Shown here: positions 32,237 through 42,227 of the stretch, in pieces
Layout: each line of letters starts with the position of its first letter
Position numbering within the stretch: the first letter of the stretch is position 1
Assembly (NCBI GenBank): GCA_001931905.2
Contig: MSJI02000536.1
Span: 16,587 to 80,586 of the forward strand
Length of the DNA stretch: 64,000 nucleotides
DNA from: Cladosporium sp. IMV 00045
Lineage: Eukaryota; Ascomycota; Dothideomycetes; Cladosporiales; Cladosporiaceae
Direction: 5' to 3'
Position numbers and translations under genes: made by a program
Notes under the pieces: generated by a model
What the model saw: only the letters and a program-made list of their open reading frames with translations
Told to the model about the DNA's origin: nothing
The model's database searches: none

Positions 32237-33778
32237 ATGATGAATGCCCTAATTCTACGCAAACTTTTGCTGCTCGTCGTTAGTATAGCGTGTGGTCAAG
32301 CGGGTAGGCTTCTGATGGAGTACTCAATACAAGTGTTGATCAGCTGAGGAAAGCCTTAGCATACTTGGGGAACGCCACTTCGATTGCGCTGCCGACTACA
32401 CTTTCTTCTGGAACATCTGCCACGATTGGGTCTATCACGATCAGTCCCCGCATCTCACCACTCATCACAAGTGTAACTTTACCTTCATTCAACAGTACTG
32501 CCTATGAAAGCACTAGTGGTTCCTGTGTCAAGGACTGTACTTTTACCATACCAATGACGGAATACGGAGAATGGTTCCAATGCCAAAGCCAGACGATGGC
32601 CATGATTGGCCGCGTTTACTATATTGTCGATAACGGCACTAACACTACTTCCATGAGCACGAGCTATGCTTCTCAGGTGACATTCGAACTCAGTGGCACG
32701 ATGGTGACTTCTGCTGTTACCGACATTTTCGCTAACGGCTCGGACATTTTGACCAGAACGGACGTCAATGCTGCCGGTCCAGTCACCACTGTGATTGAAA
32801 GAAGCGGCAGAGTGCCGGAGACTATGTAGGTTTCACACCATGGCTTCACGCGATTTTTAACTGACAAGAGTTTCCAAGTACGTATCCGACCACGCACCAT
32901 GTGTTTTCCGGTGGATACAACTGGAACGGCGTGTTTCCATACAGCACGAAAGGATCCACAGAGTGTGTAACAGGACACGGAGGGATAGCGACTCCACTTC
33001 CATACGAGCCAGCCATTCCGACGAAGATAGAAAGCCCTGACCCCAAAGACCTTCTGGGTTGGACGTACTGCTACCTCGACACATACAGGAGTTCCTTGAT
33101 AATTGACACGGGGCCTCTGTTCCCGGGCGACCTGATTCAGATGTTGTCAAACTGGTCCAATTGCAGGCAGGATGCCGAGGGATGGGCGCCTGCTGAAAAT
33201 GTAAAGCAGGCGTCTTTTCTGCTCGAGACTACAACGGCGTTCGTCAGCGGCAAGCCGACGACCGAAGAGTCGAAGAGCTCGCCACCGAAAACTACAGTCA
33301 AGCCGCCACCCAATACGGCTCTTCTGCCGACTCGAAAGACCTCGACATCAGATGAAAAGCCGACAGCTGATCCCGTAGATCCAGCACCTTCCTTGACGGA
33401 AAAGACGAGGTTACCATCCAAGCCTGAAGATGAGACCACAAGACGAGGACCACCTGGCCAGGATTCAACTCCATCGACTGCCTCTTCCAGCAATAGTCAA
33501 AACACCAATAATCCTGGAAGATTATCAACCGGGAACCGACTCTCAAATCCCAAGCCAGAACCAACGCCTAATCGACCTGGGGCTGCGCCTACTACAAAAC
33601 GGCGACTAGGTACGCTCATCTCATTCATTCACGAGATCGGTCAACAGCAATCAAAAACCAAGCAGGGTCGGACGATGCTGCGAGTTCAGCAGCGGCGAGC
33701 ACTGCTCTTGCGGGACCTTCGACCGCTGTGTCGATTTTGATGGGTGTGGTGGGATTGTTCATAGTCGTGGCATTGTGA
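32237..33778 (+). CDS. GPI-anchored Ser/Thr/Pro-rich surface protein
   Basis: Four exons: 32237-32303, 32360-32825, 32879-33609 and about 33666-33778. Exon 1 is a signal peptide (MMNALILRKLLLLVVSIACGQA). The ectodomain contains many N-glycosylation sequons and several cysteines (CVKDCTF, WFQCQSQ, TECVTGHGG, WTYCYLD, NWSNCRQ), then a Pro/Ser/Thr-rich stalk of about 120 residues (KPTTEESKSSPPKTTVKPP). The last exon gives GSDDAASS followed by a hydrophobic end (VSILMGVVGLFIVVAL), a textbook GPI-addition signal. The last intron has tandem acceptors aagcag, so AG choice would add or drop one residue. Function unknown; cell wall or plasma membrane outer face. Confidence 0.8.
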
Positions 33779-34215
33779 AGTAAAGAAGATGCTACCTCCT
33801 ACCATGTGAGACCAAAAAATTCCATATTGTCCATAGACAAGCCTTGTGACGATCACGGCCTTTGTCAAGGCCTACTGTCTTGCCAGCCGAGCGCATTCAT
33901 ATCTTGCATGGCAGCAGTGGGGCCATCACGTGTACGGTCTTGTGCTTCATCGACCGCGCAGAAAGGGACTGAAGCAAGGAATGGTCGTGTCAAATTAATA
34001 AGTGCAAAGGTATCTCAAAAACTCTGTCAATTCTTCTCTATCAATTTGTACGCTGTGATCCAAATATCTACAGAGAAAAGTAAGAAAAAGATGCAAACCC
34101 ACACGCTATGCCCAATCTCCATGTATCATCATCGCTTCGTGAAACCCGAACCTGAATCCAAAACCGGCGCCCAAAAGGGAAAGAGAAAGAGAAGAGCATG
34201 CAAAAGTCGTCTTCC
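33779..34215. other. Intergenic between convergent genes
   Basis: 3' flanks of the GPI protein and the MFS transporter. Nothing recognised. Confidence 0.4.
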
Positions 34216-36594
34216 TCAGAACTTCTCCATAAGATTCCTCCTCACGGTCCACATCCTCGCCCTCTTCCCGTAAACATACATTGGAATCGTAGTAAGCATG
34301 CAAGCCAACTGAATGCCGCCGATGGCGTTGAAGACGAGTTTACTCCCATCATCTTCAAGCCACCGATTGAAGAACAAACTCCACACCAGACCGTGCAGGA
34401 TGTTCTTGCTGAAATTGAGCGTCACGAGCGCCTCGCCGGCGTACTGTCTGTAGGAGTCAACCGCGAAACTGATACTGATAGTGGAGCCGAGGGAGCAGCC
34501 GAAGGATATGATGCCGAAAAACACCGTGGGCACGATCCAGTTGTTGCGCTCCTCCACGCTCCAGCCGAAACCCATGAGACCCGCCACGGTGGAGAGGGCG
34601 ATGGGGATGACGAGGACGAGGCGGAACTCGGGCTCGTAGATGCCGCCGTTCCGGCGCGCCATGAAGCGCACGACGATGTCGGAGACTTTGCCCGCGATCG
34701 CGGTGCCGATGATGCCGCCGATGAAAGGGCTGATGTACACCAGGCCGACTTGCAGGGGCGTGAAGTTGTAGCTGTCGCGGTCCTCGTAGATGTGGCCGAC
34801 GCATTCGGACAGCACGATCAGCCAGCCGATGGAGAGGGCGTAGACTAGCGCGCTCCAGAGGATGCTGGGGTAGGCGTACAGGAAGAAAGGTCGTATGGCT
34901 ACTCGCCACCATTTGTCTTTGCTCAAGCGGCCGTTCCAGAGTTTCAGCTGTTGGATGAAGGATTTGGTCGGGCTCGATCGTAAGGCTTTGGTGTAGCCGT
35001 GGCCTTCCGCTGATGCTGCTCGTGGTGGCTGCTGCTCGACGTCGTCCGAGTGAGAGACGGGGATTGAGGCGAGCGACGGTACGCTCGATAAGCGTGGCAT
35101 GTCTCGAGCGACTGGGGACTGGGGTGCATTTGCTAAGTTGTGGTCGATTGTGGGAGTTTGAGCATGCGAGCTTGTTGTGTCGCTGGTATGTGGCTGTTGA
35201 TCGGTCTGCTTCGTGTCGCCGTTGGAAGAAGATGGCGGGCTTTTCTCACTCTCACCACGAGTCCCTGCAGAATCGCTTTTATCGATGCTTGCATCCTCCA
35301 CCGAGCCTTTCTCATTGAATTTCTCCAAGTAATCCTCATCAGGTCCAAAGTGCGCATGTTTCTTCGCGCCCTTTTCAATCTCTGGATTTTCGCCACGCTT
35401 CTCGTCAACACTCTTGCGCCCTCGAGGAAGATGAGGGTGATGCTTGTGTAGGTTGATCCGACTGGGATGCCTCTTTCGCGGCACCGGCGCTCTATCCCAG
35501 AAAGTCTCCGGTACGAAGAAGAAAAGCAAAACACCAGAAAACCCAATGATAATAGCGACAATCCAGAAGACCCATCGCCAGCCGAGCGAGTTGATAATTA
35601 CCGCACTAACCAGCGGCACCAAGTTCTTGCCTCCCAGAAGGAGTAACGTATAAATTCCGAGACGGTACGCTTTTTCGTGCAAGAAGTAGATTTCCGCAAT
35701 GGACGCGCTGGGCAAGCATTCGACCGAGGAAACGGCAAAGCCCTGGAAGATACGAGCCACCAGTAGAGAGACGTAGGTGGGACTGAGTGCGCACCAAACG
35801 TTGCTGAGGAGGAAGCAAACGCTGGCGACCAGATATACGGGCCTCTTGCCGTACAGGATGGCTGTGGGCGACAAAAGAACGGATCCGAGACCCAAACCCA
35901 TCATGTAAAGGCCTGTCGTCAATGCCACGTCGGGGATGGTGACATCGAGGTCTTCACTGACTTGGCTGAATCCGGCTGCGAGGATGGGCGTCATGCCTCC
36001 GCCGACCATGCAGTAGAAACCCAGCGATATGAGCGCCAGATCCCGGCGGTAGATAGGCCAGTTGAGAGGATCATTGGCAGATTCGTCAGGTTGAGGTTCC
36101 AAGACGAACTTTCCGTCCTTGGTTTTCTTGACATCCTCCACAGACGGTCGACGTCTTCGCAGATTTGCACTCGCATTAGACGCACGGCGTTGAGAAGAAG
36201 GCAGGGACGACGCCGACCTGCGTGCGGGAGTATTCTGGACGCCCAAGGGTTCGTTGTAATTGCTGAAATTCGACATCAACAGCACCGTTCCCGGCACCTC
36301 ATCCGTCTGTTTATCGTTCAACACTCCCAAGCTCCATCTATCCGGTTTGCTCTGTCCATCATCCGCCGAACTCGACGGACGCCGGGCTGCCGACTCATTT
36401 TTAGGCTTGCGGAACAACATCCCTCTCCAGTCGAAGCTGCTGTTGTCTCTCCCAGACGTTCCTTCGGTCTTATAATGTATCCCAAACAATGTCCATGAAG
36501 GTAAAATGCGTCTGCGAGGATTACTGGCGGAGGAGGGCTCGAGAGAAGATGAAGAAGGAATGCAAAGGCGACGGAGGGTCTCGTATGCCGGCAT
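34216..36594 (-). CDS. MFS transporter (DHA1-like) with long central loop
   Basis: Intronless, 792 residues from MPAYETLRRLC (an upstream extension would begin with GTG). The first 170 residues are hydrophilic; DPLNWPIYRRDLALISLGFYC marks the entry to TM1, a common motif of fungal drug/polyamine proton antiporters. Six TM segments (LYMMGLGLGSVLLSPTAILYGKRPVYLV contains the loop 2-3 GxxxxxxGKRP motif) are separated from the second six by a central cytoplasmic loop of about 190 residues rich in Ser, Lys, Glu and Pro. The C-terminus YGKRARMWTVRRNLMEKF is short. Plasma membrane; substrate unknown. Confidence 0.92.
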   Translation of the reverse strand: MPAYETLRRLCIPSSSSLEPSSASNPRRRILPSWTLFGIHYKTEGTSGRDNSSFDWRGMLFRKPKNESAARRPSSSADDGQSKPDRWSLGVLNDKQTDEVPGTVLLMSNFSNYNEPLGVQNTPARRSASSLPSSQRRASNASANLRRRRPSVEDVKKTKDGKFVLEPQPDESANDPLNWPIYRRDLALISLGFYCMVGGGMTPILAAGFSQVSEDLDVTIPDVALTTGLYMMGLGLGSVLLSPTAILYGKRPVYLVASVCFLLSNVWCALSPTYVSLLVARIFQGFAVSSVECLPSASIAEIYFLHEKAYRLGIYTLLLLGGKNLVPLVSAVIINSLGWRWVFWIVAIIIGFSGVLLFFFVPETFWDRAPVPRKRHPSRINLHKHHPHLPRGRKSVDEKRGENPEIEKGAKKHAHFGPDEDYLEKFNEKGSVEDASIDKSDSAGTRGESEKSPPSSSNGDTKQTDQQPHTSDTTSSHAQTPTIDHNLANAPQSPVARDMPRLSSVPSLASIPVSHSDDVEQQPPRAASAEGHGYTKALRSSPTKSFIQQLKLWNGRLSKDKWWRVAIRPFFLYAYPSILWSALVYALSIGWLIVLSECVGHIYEDRDSYNFTPLQVGLVYISPFIGGIIGTAIAGKVSDIVVRFMARRNGGIYEPEFRLVLVIPIALSTVAGLMGFGWSVEERNNWIVPTVFFGIISFGCSLGSTISISFAVDSYRQYAGEALVTLNFSKNILHGLVWSLFFNRWLEDDGSKLVFNAIGGIQLACMLTTIPMYVYGKRARMWTVRRNLMEKF

Positions 36595-37746
36595 ACGATG
36601 GAGTCTATAAGTATACACGCAACGGGTGGAATAATGGCTGTACTAGCGGCCCCCTGGGATGACAGGATAGATCCCGCCCAAAGGAAGCGAGCGAGCGAAG
36701 GCGCCTGCGCCTATCGTTTGGCGAGTGCTGCAGAATGTCGTGCAGGGCATCAGTCAGGCGGTCACGACCGCGTCGTCCACCAGCCCGTGAGGGAGGGTCA
36801 GCTGCTGTGTTGTACAGGAATCGGCCTGCTATAGTGAGGTGATTGTGCAGGAGTCGTGGGATGCGGCGCCGTTGTGCTGGTGCCGGCCTTAGCACGGGAT
36901 AGCGAGTAGTGTGGTGGTGCGCGCGCCGGCATACAAAAACGATAGGGGACTACAGGGCTATGGGCGCATACTTTTTGCTTTGGCATGCCCAGCCGCGGTA
37001 TACGCGTGCGTCAGTAGGGTTTGGGGGACGGTGAGCATAACATCATGCTTGGGACGTGCTGAAGATCACTTCGTCTGACTCTCCTCCAATCAAGTGAGGT
37101 GTCAAGCCTGTACTGTGGGTCTCCTCAAGGTCGCGTGGGGGAGACTGACTTCAGGCATGGCCTTGGGACCTCTCGGCAGTGAAGGAAAGCTGTCAAGGAA
37201 GGGCGGGAGTTCAGATGTCCCTGCGCTTCTCTTATCTTTATCTCTAAGCAAAGTTCCATCCTGAAGGGCAATATTCGCCGATCGAAAAGATAACATGAAG
37301 TGGTCCTTTTGGAGTCTCAAGCCAAGTCTGGAGTGCATGCGCCAGCACCTCTACACGATGCATGCTAAGACGGCTAAGTCTCGCCAATCCACGGCATCAC
37401 GAGCTGGTGGGTGGATGTGGTGTGGTATGAGCCCACCACTACTCCTTGGACATCACCCGACGCCTCTGATGACTCCCCGAGCTCCTTTCACCCCGGCTAT
37501 ATTAGTATGAAGATACGTGTCCCGCTTATGCTGCCTGCCGTCACCGTACAGCTCACGGGATATGCGAGTGCGTCTTGGAGGTTATACTAGCTCGACTATA
37601 TCCAGCACGAACGCGTGAGAACTTGCGCCTGTGGCGTGTACTGCGAGACAACATGCCGTTCACCGACTGGGACCAGGTTCAGGATATCCAAGAGTAAAAG
37701 CGTGGAATTGGCCACTGCTAGCAACAGGCTACGTGCTAATCGAACA
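36595..37746. other. Intergenic 1.15 kb, nothing recognised
   Basis: Promoter side of the MFS transporter and 3' flank of the esterase. No gene, repeat or RNA identified. Confidence 0.4.
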
Positions 37747-39479
37747 TCAAACGACGCATTCCCAAGCCTCCGGCTGCTTGTAATTCTCCGGGTCCACGCA
37801 CGTGTTCCTCAGCGGATACTTGCAGTGCTTACGCTCGAAATCCACACCCATGCTCACCGTGTCCTATCGCGAAGAAAAAAGTCAGCTTTCGTCCAATTTC
37901 ATGGTTGACAAGCAGGTCGACACTCACATTGATGTACTTGTACCCAGTCAAGGTCTCCGGCGCGTTCCCGTTCTCGACCCAATCAACAAGACGCAGCAAG
38001 ATATTATTCTGCGGTGTCTGCTCTGTGCCATTCAGCACTCTGGAATTCTGACCGATTCCCCACGCGCCAACGCCGCCGGTGCAGTGATCCATGCCGCTGA
38101 CGCGGAAGAAGCGGTAGAACTCGTCCAAATCGTCAGAGTGCAGGCCCATGGTGTTGGAGACGTGGTTGTAGTAGCGCGGGCTGTTATCAGACGTAATGAT
38201 GCCGTCCGTCGAGCCGTGGTAGTGCAGAATCTTGCCTCCCTTGCCCTGAAAAGCGGAGAGGTCGCCTTTCCAGGTTTCGATGTTGGAGGGGTTCTTCGCG
38301 GCGGCGTAGGCGGCGTCTTCCAGGCTGAGGGTGGCTGCGTCCCAGGTTGGGTCGTTGTAGATGGCGTAGCGGTACCAGTCTTCGGTGTACATGAATGGCT
38401 GGCCGCTGTAGTAGACGAAGCGAGCTGTGAGTTCCGCGCCATAGTTCATGCGTGGGTAGATGAGACTACCATTCAATCCATACCAGTCGGTGAAAAGCTC
38501 GCGGACTGTTAGGACCTGCGGCGCGGTTAAGCAGCCAGTGCTGTTGGTGCCGTTGCTGGACGAACATTGCAAGTTCTCCGGTCGATAGTCGCAAATGTCA
38601 TTGTCTTCGATAATACCGTCGGCCACGCCATCGAGACTATCACACTGAGCGAGAACGTCGTCATGGACGAGAGCCCACAAGTCGGGCGACAGGAATGTAG
38701 GAGCAGAAGGAGGGCCTGTCACATAGAGCCCACGTCCGGAGAAAGTCGACAGGTTGTTGAAAGCAAGAGCCGGTGCGCCAGAAATGATTCCGTCAAAGTC
38801 TTCCGGGAAGTCCTGCGCTTCTTTGAATCCTTGACGTCCGCCAGTGGAGCAGCCAAGATAGTAGCTCTTAGAGTGCTCTTGCTCGTAGTAGGCCTGCGAC
38901 AGCTGTTTGCCAACAACGACGCCAGTGTGCACCGAGCGGTATGCGAAATCAGCCACAGTGTCGTCGTTATTCAAGAAAGCCTCTCCGCTGGTGCCATTGT
39001 GGCCGTTGTTGGCGCCTACCGACGCAAAACCGTAAGAGGCCGTGTATGCCAGATCTGCATATTGAATGCAACCACTCAGGCCACCGTTTCCAATGGACAA
39101 GAAGCGGCCGGTCCTTTTGAACACGCGAGATCGTCAGCATTACCCAATGCCATCGCAAAGCAACATATGCTTACCAATTAGTCGGAAGCCATGCCTCCAG
39201 CGTGATCTCGGATCGATTGCTCGTAGCAACATTCGCCGCAATACGACACAAATCCACAGGAACAACCTGGGCATTATTCCCGCACGAAGAGAGATTATAA
39301 CCCTGCGGCAAAGAAAGATTGGTTCCAGCCTCAACAAACTGGGCGAGATTAACAGTAACGTGCGGCGCGCTGAACTCGCTGCCTAGCCGCTCGCAAGCAG
39401 CCTGCGGACTGGAAAGATTCTGCTGCGCGACGATGCCGCTCGCGAAGAAACTCGAGTACAAAAGCGACGCCAACCGCAT
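37747..39479 (-). CDS. Tannase/feruloyl esterase family secreted hydrolase
   Basis: Three exons, 39175-39479, 37928-39113 and 37747-37863 (1608 nt, 535 residues), introns 61 and 64 nt. The signal peptide is MRLASLLYSSFFASGIVAQQ. LPTNW-TGRFLSIGNGGLSGCIQY spans intron 1. The catalytic serine lies in YYLGCSTGGRQG, the aspartate in HYHGSTDGIITSDNS and the histidine in VSGMDHCTGG; the Cys-Ser ... His-Cys pairing is the CS-D-HC signature of this family. Several N-glycosylation sites and the conserved C-terminal MGVDFERKHCKYPLRNTCVDPENY are present. It releases phenolic acids such as ferulate or gallate from plant polymers; which substrate is used cannot be told. Confidence 0.95.
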
Positions 39480-40016
39480 CTTGCCTTGCTGGTAGAAGGA
39501 TTGACTATATGGAGGGGGAGAGAAGAACGATGTGAGATAATGCACAACGCCTACAAAAAGAGGGCGAAGCACGAGTTGTGCGAGAGATTAAGTCGGGGAC
39601 TCACCCATTTATCCAGAGCTGGTCCCCGATGTCGTTTAGATTCATGGTTTCGGTTATTGCCCAGAACCCCATATACGGTCCGAGGTGTTTCGTGGGTTTG
39701 ATGGTCAAGGGCACGAAACGGTAGTTGGGCATCGGCAGAGGATTGGGTCGAGTTTGCCGATGCGGAGAAACGTGACGGATGCGGACGTCAGCGTTGTCGG
39801 TGCCTTGCACGATCAAGCATATTAATTTCAATCGCCAGGGATGCTAGCGAGCGATCTTCATGTTTAGTGGTTTTAACTTGATCGCATTGGATTCTGGAAG
39901 TAACGTTTGATTTCTATGATACATTGTATACTCATGCATTATTGCCGAATCCTCGAAACTTGTTGTGGCGCCATATATTGGCGACGTGGTCATGGAGTTC
40001 CTTCACCTCAATCACT
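39480..40016. other. Intergenic, nothing recognised
   Basis: Promoter of the esterase and 3' flank of RPN5. No gene seen. Confidence 0.4.
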
Positions 40017-41558
40017 TCAGTTCGCCTTCACATTTTTGGAACTCTTCTCAGCTACCGGCTGAATGCGCGCCATCATCTCCTCCTTGGTGATGAGGTGGTC
40101 GATGCGCTCCAACAGCCCAAGCAAGCTCTTCATGTTACCGCTCCATTCATTCAGCACCTCATCCGCATCACGCTTCTTCTCGAAACTGACGAGCTGTGCG
40201 GGGCGGTCGATGCGAGCGTAGATGGTCTTGTTGACGACCAAGTCGGAAATGTACTTCTCCGTCTCCTTGGGAGGCAGGTCGAGAAGCTGCGTGAGACGCG
40301 AGAAGTGGATGCGAGTGTAGTACTTGGCGATAACGCGGACATTGTGCTCGATGACGCGCTTGCGCAGGTCGAGCCAGCGCTGGTGCGCCTTCGGGTCCTT
40401 CGAGTTCTCCTTCACGTCGAAGATGTCGGTGCTGCACAATTGAGGGCCGTAATTCGACTCAATGTGAGGCCAGCGCATGAGCTCAGCCAGAGTGAAGAGT
40501 TTGAGGAGAGAGTGCTCCTTCGGGCAGGTGTCCTCGAGTCTAGAGTCCTGTGCGATGCGGTGCAGAAGGTCGGATTGCTCGTTGTCGTAAGGTGCGAGAA
40601 GGATGAAGTAAACAACCCGCTGCAGGGTAGCTTTGAGAAGCTCTGGGTTCTCCTCCACAGCCTCGGTGTCCAAGACTTGCCTGTAGTTCTTGCAAGCCTC
40701 CAGGTACTTGTCATCGTGCTTCGCGAGAGTGATTTGCTGCTCGTAGTAGCGCAGCTTAAGGTCCGTAACATCGTCATCCACAGGCTCTTCCTCGCCAATA
40801 GTGCCATCGGCCCGCATGCGCTCCTTCTCTTCCTTCTCTTTCTTTTCCTTCTCAACCTGCTCGGCAGACTTCTTTGGCTTTCGCGCGAAGTACCTTGTGC
40901 TGATCTTCCTGCTCAAAATGCCTGCTTGTGTCCAGTCGCCCTTCTCAATGCACAGCGCAACCTGCTCCAAAATGAACTCCGTCTTTTCCCTGCGTTGCAT
41001 AGATCCAAAAGTCTCGACCTGAAGCTCGCAAAGGACATCCGTCGCTGCAGCAATGTCGCCTTGCTCATGCTTGATAGTGGAGAGAATGCGGGTCACTCTT
41101 GCGCGCTCGACCTCGACGAAGATCTGATGGAAAGTTAGCATCTAGCAAAGCATTCAGCTGAAATCAGTAACCCTTACCTTGCCCTCTGTGACAGTTCTCA
41201 GAGTCTCAATCACGCTCAGCTTCACATCGAGGCTCGGCGCATCGTCAAGGAAGCCCATGACCACCTGCACCATCTTGGTGATGGCCTGCTTGAGCTGACC
41301 GTGCTTCTTGCTCAACACCTGCACCTGCTCGTTCAGAAGCGACCAGTCGCCGCTGTTCTTGCATATCGTGACGATGGCGACAATGACTCGGGAGGTGGAA
41401 GGCAGGTCGGACGCCTGGCGGGTCTGCTTCTCCAGCGCCAGCAGCTTCTCTACCGCGCCTTGGGTCTGTCCATTTTGAGCTTGCTTCTCCGCCTCCGGGA
41501 GGGCGGCGTCGACCTCCTTGGTGAAGTCCTTGTCGGCCTTGATGATCTCGCCCGACAT
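40017..41558 (-). CDS. 26S proteasome lid subunit Rpn5
   Basis: Two exons, 41178-41558 and 40017-41123, intron 41124-41177, 495 residues. Structural lid subunit (PSMD12/Rpn5), made of TPR-like helical hairpins followed by a C-terminal PCI domain. Recognised from EVERARVTRILSTIKHEQGDIAAA, LQVETFGSMQRREKTEFILEQVALCIEKGDW, KISTRYFARKPKKS and the PCI stretch NVRVIAKYYTRIHFSRLTQLLDLPPKETEKYISDLVV, ending with the long helix of the lid bundle. The insertion EQVEKEKKEKEEKERMRADGTIGEEEPVDDDV is a charged loop typical of filamentous ascomycete versions. Confidence 0.97.
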
Positions 41559-42227
41559 GGCGGCGGCGAGCTGGAATGGGTTTGCTTTGTCGAAGGGTTT
41601 GGTGGTGTTGTTTCAGAGTAGCTTTGCTTGTTGTAGTCTTTGGTGACACTAGAGTGATGTGAATAGGTGAAAGGTGGTCGCGTGGGTTGATGGTGTGTGT
41701 AGGTAGCTGTGTTGTACAATCGACCGCTTGAAGCATCCAAACGTCGCTGACGTGCTGCCAGCAAGCAACAAGCGGGACTTCCCGGCTCTCAACTGAAGCC
41801 ACCATCACCCATTTGATGGCTTTGCATGTTTTGCGAATGCACGTGAGCTTGATGAAACGTCGAACAACGTAAATTTGCATAAAATCACAATTGAGATTCT
41901 TTGTCCTCATTCAGGTCCATTGTGGACCGGATCATTGCGAGCTGGGCCTAAAACGAACAATACATACGCCTCAAGCACGGCGCCTTGTGATCGCTTGACA
42001 TCATCCAGGACGCATACCGGTTGATCAACTTATCAGTAAACGACATCAACGAAAAATGAAGATCGCAAAAGACCTGAAGACCAAGAGAGCCGAGATTCAA
42101 ATCCAAAGTCATCCATAATTCTCATTACGCCAGCCATGCTTTTCGTAAAACTAATAAATCCAAGGCCATAATCTTACATGTCTCGTCAAGACAAAAGTCC
42201 ACACCAACTTCAATAGGACTCAATCCA
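41559..42227. other. Intergenic, nothing recognised
   Basis: Promoter of RPN5 (minus strand) and 3' flank of the repeat-protein gene. No coding signal. Confidence 0.4.

Noticed and set aside
34198..34848. 216-codon plus-strand frame opposite the MFS transporter
   Set aside because: Antisense shadow of a GC-rich coding sequence; the sense frame encodes unmistakable transporter helices.
39924..41138. 404-codon plus-strand frame opposite RPN5
   Set aside because: Complementary reading of a conserved proteasome gene; Leu/Val-rich composition arises from the antisense of Lys/Glu/Gln codons.
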